The translations under genes and the position numbers were made by a program. Under the pieces are notes generated by a model, which saw only the letters and a program-made list of their open reading frames with translations, was not told the origin of the DNA and searched no databases. This document shows positions 6,931-10,432 of a stretch of DNA of 10,432 bases, piece after piece. This stretch comes from Bacteroidales bacterium (GTDB taxonomy: Bacteria; Bacteroidota; Bacteroidia; Bacteroidales; VadinHA17): positions 1-10,432 of the forward strand of contig JABUEV010000050.1 in assembly GCA_013314865.1 (NCBI GenBank). Direction: 5' to 3'. The number at the start of each line of letters is the position of its first letter. The first letter of the stretch is position 1.

Positions 6931-8295
6931 ATGAGCATTATTAAAAGGAATCTTCTCTCCATTCTGTTGCTGATATTTACTTCTGCATGTCTGACAGCCC
7001 AACTTAAGCCCGAAAGGCAATGGCCTGTTTACAGGGGATATATGTCGTCCGGTGTGCTCGACAATGCTGATCTTCCTGATACATTCGATCCGGGAAAAAT
7101 GATAAACATAAGGTGGAAAATTAAAATTCCAGGCCTGGGTATCTCAAGTCCGGTGATCTGGGGTGATAAATTATTTCTGACCTCTGCAGTGAGTGAGAAA
7201 GACAACGCCGGATTCAAACCAGGTATTTTTGGAGATGTGAATTCTGTCAATGATTCTTCTGTTCATGAGTGGAAAGTATTTTGTATTGACAAGAATTCCG
7301 GCAGGATCCTGTGGGAGAGAACGGCATATAAAGGCATTCCTTCAGTAAAAAGGCATCCTAAATCAACACATGCCAATTCTTCAATGGCAACCGACGGGAA
7401 ATATGCTGTAGCTTTTTTCGGATCAGAAGGCCTTTATTGCTACGATATGGACGGGAATCTTAAATGGAAGAAAAATTTTGGTCTGCTCAAATCTGTGTTC
7501 TTTACAATGCCTAAAGCAGAATGGGAGTTTGCAAGTTCACCTGTAATTCATAATAGAGTGCTCATAATTCAATGCGATGTGCTTGAAAACTCATTTCTTG
7601 CAACCTATGATCTTGAAACTGGGAAGGAGATCTGGAAAGTAAACAGGGATGAGCTTCCCGGATGGTGTACTCCGAATATTTACACTAATTCTGGCAATAC
7701 TTACATTGCCGTTAACGGTTATAAACACAGGGGCGGATATGATTTCAAAACCGGCAGGGAGATCTGGAAAATGTCGGGTGGCGGAGATATTCAGATTCCC
7801 ACACCAATAATCGGGAATGGATTAATTTTTTTTAACAGCGCACACGGAAGAACTTCACCGATAATGGCAGTCAGAACAAGCGCCAGGGGAGACATCACTC
7901 TAAAGGATGGTGAAACGCAGAATGAAGGAATTCAATGGTATATTCCAAGAGGCGGATCTTATATGCATAGCCTCCTGCTCTACAGAAACAGACTGTATAA
8001 TGTAAACTGGAACGGAACAATAAACTGTCTTGATCCTGTTACAGGAAAAGAGATTTATAATGCCAAACTGGGAAAGGCAGGAAGTTTTGTAGCTTCACCT
8101 GTAGCCTCCGACGGACGTATCTATATAATCGATGAAACCGGTAATATCTATATAATTAGTGATGGAGACACCTTCAACCAGTTACAGGAAATTCCTCTTA
8201 ACGATGTCTGCATGACAGCTCCGGCAATTTCTGACGGGACTATTTTTTTCAGAACACAGAATTACCTTATAGCAGTCAGTAAAAGCAAGCAATAA
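6931..8295 (+). CDS. Exported PQQ-like beta-propeller repeat protein
   Basis: This is a 454-residue protein with an N-terminal export signal (MSIIKRNLLSILLLIFTSACLTAQ). It is followed by a beta-propeller of WD40/PQQ-like blades. Repeated blade ends of the G.ILW or GKEIWK type are seen at GRILWE, GNLKWKK, GKEIWKV and GREIWKM. Later blades have the ASPVASDGRIYIID pattern, with GTINCLDPVTGKEIY. It lacks the extra helices and fixed catalytic residues of true quinoprotein alcohol dehydrogenases, so it is better seen as a structural, binding or scaffold protein, like many Bacteroidota outrons of the 'PQQ-binding-like repeat' family. Cys20 could allow lipidation (TSAC), but a simple signal peptidase I site after AQ at 24 fits as well. 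The gene stands alone behind a 159-bp gap and its stop lies 3 bp from the stop of the convergent permease gene. Substrate unknown. Confidence 0.85.
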   Translation: MSIIKRNLLSILLLIFTSACLTAQLKPERQWPVYRGYMSSGVLDNADLPDTFDPGKMINIRWKIKIPGLGISSPVIWGDKLFLTSAVSEKDNAGFKPGIFGDVNSVNDSSVHEWKVFCIDKNSGRILWERTAYKGIPSVKRHPKSTHANSSMATDGKYAVAFFGSEGLYCYDMDGNLKWKKNFGLLKSVFFTMPKAEWEFASSPVIHNRVLIIQCDVLENSFLATYDLETGKEIWKVNRDELPGWCTPNIYTNSGNTYIAVNGYKHRGGYDFKTGREIWKMSGGGDIQIPTPIIGNGLIFFNSAHGRTSPIMAVRTSARGDITLKDGETQNEGIQWYIPRGGSYMHSLLLYRNRLYNVNWNGTINCLDPVTGKEIYNAKLGKAGSFVASPVASDGRIYIIDETGNIYIISDGDTFNQLQEIPLNDVCMTAPAISDGTIFFRTQNYLIAVSKSKQ

Positions 8296-8298
8296 CCA

Positions 8299-10432
8299 TT
8301 ACTCTCTTCGGATCTGAGATATCAGAGAATCACTGCTGATTTTCTTTACTGATGCCATGATAGCTGTCAATCCTGTTATCACGACCAGTAGTATCATCAG
8401 CGCAATTGTTAACCATGGAAGGTCCTTGTCGCTGTTGATTGACGGCAAAGTGGCCACAACAGCTGATATCAGACCGGTAAAGATCCCGGCAGTCAAAATA
8501 GTTAAATGCTCCCTGGATAACATTTTTCTGATTCTATCAGCTGTAAACCCTGCGGCCATCATCAGTCCGAAATCACGTTTTCGCTGGTGGAAATTCCGGA
8601 TTAATACAAAGCCCAGTCCTGCAACGCCAAGTATCATTCCCAGACTGCCAAGTATTGTAAAGACTGACAGGTATGTATTTGTTACAACAAAAAATGCAGC
8701 AAGACGTTCTGAGGCTGGCATAAAATCTGCACCAAAGTCTGCAAGCCGCTCATTTAGAGATTCTTGGTACATTGGCAATAAATCTTCCCGACCGTCGGCC
8801 AGAAAAACCTGAGATCCTGCAACAGACGGAAAAAACCGGTTGAAATTTTCATTTCCGATAATCACATAACCCTGGAAAACTGAAGACTTCAATCCGCCTG
8901 AAATTATTACGTTTATTACCTGTCCGCTCTCTGACCTTATTTTAAGGGTATCTCCTGTCTTAACCTTCAGTCCGTATTGCATCACAGTCTGATCAGCAAT
9001 GCCATAAATGGTAAAGTCATCAGGCTGATAATTAAGGGTTTCCCAAGGATTTATTCCTTTAAAATCCTTCATGGAAACAGCAAATGAAAATGAACCTTTT
9101 CTGATAAATTCCGAAGGATCTATGCCAAGAAGAGGGGGAGAAGTTATATGATTGAGATTCAAACAGCTTGCATCATTACCTGAGGTTCTTCTGGCCTGGA
9201 TAATCTTCATGTCACGGAATTCATCAGCGTCGAATCCAAATTCCTTACTGCCTTCTATTTTGTCAGGAACAGGTATAGATGTTTCTCCCCATAAAAGGAA
9301 GCCACCAGTGCCGCCCGAAGGTTTAAGCATGTTCCCTGTTATGTCCATCCTGTTAACACCGGTAATTATTACTGCAAACAATCCGGCAGCGAGAAAAAGA
9401 ACAGGCGATATAACCTGAGAGGGGTGTATTGAATAATAAGATTTTGAAATGCCGGCAGGATTTGTGAAGTGCTTTTTACGGGATTTAATATCAGTAATAA
9501 AATATTGACGCAGGGAAATGACAAGCAAAGAGAATAGAAAGAGCCCTGTGAGAAAAGAAAATGCTGTTTTGTAATTATCGTACAGAATTGTCAGTACAGC
9601 AAACAATAATGTTAAAGCAAGCACCGTGAGAAGAAAGGTCAAATTCTTTTTTACGGAAGGTTTTCGGGCTTCTCCTGTCTCTGGCTGATTAAGCTTTTTT
9701 AGAAATGAAGTAGCTTTAATATTAAGAATGAAAAATATAACTGCAATAGTCGCTAAAAATCCCAGTAATGCGGATCCGGCATCAAAGCCGGCCCTGAGAG
9801 AGCTTGTCTGAACAGCGCCTCTCCATACTGTGTTAAGTGCTGTTATTAAAAGTAAATTAAAAAGTACACCGGCAACTGTTCCTATAATAGTGCCTGATGC
9901 TTCAACCAGGCCTGTTTCAATTAAAAGTAGTTTTTCAATCTTGCGGTTAGAGAAACCTATTGAAAAAAGCGTTTTTAACTGGTTCTTTTTTGAATCAAAA
10001 TATGAAGATATCAACAAAACAATCAGGACCAGAGCCGAAACAATAATAAAAAATCCAAGGCTTAGAAAAAGAGTGCTGAAATCAACTCCTTTTTCAGCAG
10101 CATCAATTGATTCACCGGGAAGATCCTGTATAATAAACCCTGCTTTGTATGGATCAACAATGCCTGTCAGACCTGAAACAATGTCATTTTCTGAAAATTC
10201 CGGTCCGAACCTGATGGAGGTGACAGGGCCGAAATTATTGGCCCATAATTCATTACCTTTCGCGTAGTTAATAAATGCTTTCGGTGTGCCCCTGAATTTG
10301 TTCCAGTAATCTTCATCTTTCTTTCTTATCAGATCCATCTTTATCTCCACGCCTGCATCCCAGTCGGTGCATGACTTACTTCCTGCAATGCCCGGAAACT
10401 CAGGCATAAGAAGAGAATCCCCGGTCAAACCT
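8299..10432 (-). CDS. FtsX/MacB-type ABC transporter permease, C-terminal part
   Basis: The minus-strand frame runs off the right edge of the window. About 710 residues are seen, and a complete protein of this class usually has more. A TTG near 10428 is only a codon inside the open frame and not a credible start. The visible protein begins inside a periplasmic domain (DSLLMPEFPGIAG, then KDEDYWNKFRGTPKAF, a pattern seen in large Bacteroidota and planctomycete permeases). It then has a first FtsX core: a membrane helix at about 120-143, QLKTLFSIGFSNRKIEKLL (150-168) and further helices to about 235. Four or so extra helices follow at 262-358. Next come a long periplasmic loop and a second FtsX core, with a helix at about 586-610, RKRDFGLMMAAGF (616-628) and helices to 692. 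It would pump or mechanically couple envelope lipids or proteins using a separate ATPase, not visible here. It converges on the propeller gene. Confidence 0.87.
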   Translation of the reverse strand, partial: GLTGDSLLMPEFPGIAGSKSCTDWDAGVEIKMDLIRKKDEDYWNKFRGTPKAFINYAKGNELWANNFGPVTSIRFGPEFSENDIVSGLTGIVDPYKAGFIIQDLPGESIDAAEKGVDFSTLFLSLGFFIIVSALVLIVLLISSYFDSKKNQLKTLFSIGFSNRKIEKLLLIETGLVEASGTIIGTVAGVLFNLLLITALNTVWRGAVQTSSLRAGFDAGSALLGFLATIAVIFFILNIKATSFLKKLNQPETGEARKPSVKKNLTFLLTVLALTLLFAVLTILYDNYKTAFSFLTGLFLFSLLVISLRQYFITDIKSRKKHFTNPAGISKSYYSIHPSQVISPVLFLAAGLFAVIITGVNRMDITGNMLKPSGGTGGFLLWGETSIPVPDKIEGSKEFGFDADEFRDMKIIQARRTSGNDASCLNLNHITSPPLLGIDPSEFIRKGSFSFAVSMKDFKGINPWETLNYQPDDFTIYGIADQTVMQYGLKVKTGDTLKIRSESGQVINVIISGGLKSSVFQGYVIIGNENFNRFFPSVAGSQVFLADGREDLLPMYQESLNERLADFGADFMPASERLAAFFVVTNTYLSVFTILGSLGMILGVAGLGFVLIRNFHQRKRDFGLMMAAGFTADRIRKMLSREHLTILTAGIFTGLISAVVATLPSINSDKDLPWLTIALMILLVVITGLTAIMASVKKISSDSLISQIRRE

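Noticed and set aside
8357..8812. 151-residue plus-strand open frame inside the permease gene
   Set aside because: It is antisense to the second FtsX core, has low-complexity Ser/Lys/Pro-type composition and no recognisable motif. The permease frame is clearly the real one. The same applies to 9152-9418 and 9830-10267.
10426..10428. TTG start for the permease
   Set aside because: The frame continues upstream to the window edge, and the visible protein begins in the middle of a periplasmic domain, so this is a truncated view and not a true start.

Overview
The window reads as chromosome from a member of the Bacteroidota, most likely a free-living or sediment Bacteroidia-type organism. The basis is an AT-rich genome, A-rich leaders with few Shine-Dalgarno sites, secreted proteins that mature at an 'AQ'-like site, a DUF2490 outer-membrane protein, and the Bacteroidota-style RhaM/RhaA/FGGY-kinase set. 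The assignment to phylum is an inference from protein style, not a database match.

Region 1 (1-3431, + strand) is an L-rhamnose utilisation cluster. It holds the C-terminus of the L-rhamnose/H+ symporter RhaT, an L-rhamnose mutarotase (rhaM) broken by one in-frame TAG, L-rhamnose isomerase (rhaA) and an FGGY kinase that is most likely L-rhamnulokinase (rhaB). Together they would import rhamnose, equilibrate its anomers, isomerise it to L-rhamnulose and phosphorylate it. The aldolase and the regulator are not in the window.

Region 2 (3498-6771, + strand) is a tight five-gene run. It encodes a small exported YD-like repeat protein, a VTC/CYTH-type polyphosphate polymerase domain protein, a DUF4956 inner-membrane protein, a DUF2490 outer-membrane beta-barrel, and a second DUF4956 protein. 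The two DUF4956 proteins align without gaps over 209 residues (about 66% identical by hand count, about 90% in the membrane core). The set has a cytoplasmic enzyme, two membrane paralogs, an outer-membrane protein and a periplasmic or surface protein. It is the most interesting part of the window and could be an envelope-spanning polyphosphate-related system. That function is inferred.

Region 3 (6931-8295, + strand) is a single exported PQQ-like beta-propeller protein behind a 159-bp gap. It converges, with a 3-bp gap, on region 4 (8299-10432, - strand), the C-terminal part of a large FtsX/MacB-type ABC transporter permease whose N-terminus lies beyond the window. No tRNA, rRNA, insertion sequence or CRISPR array was seen, and no gene-free stretch exceeds 300 bases.
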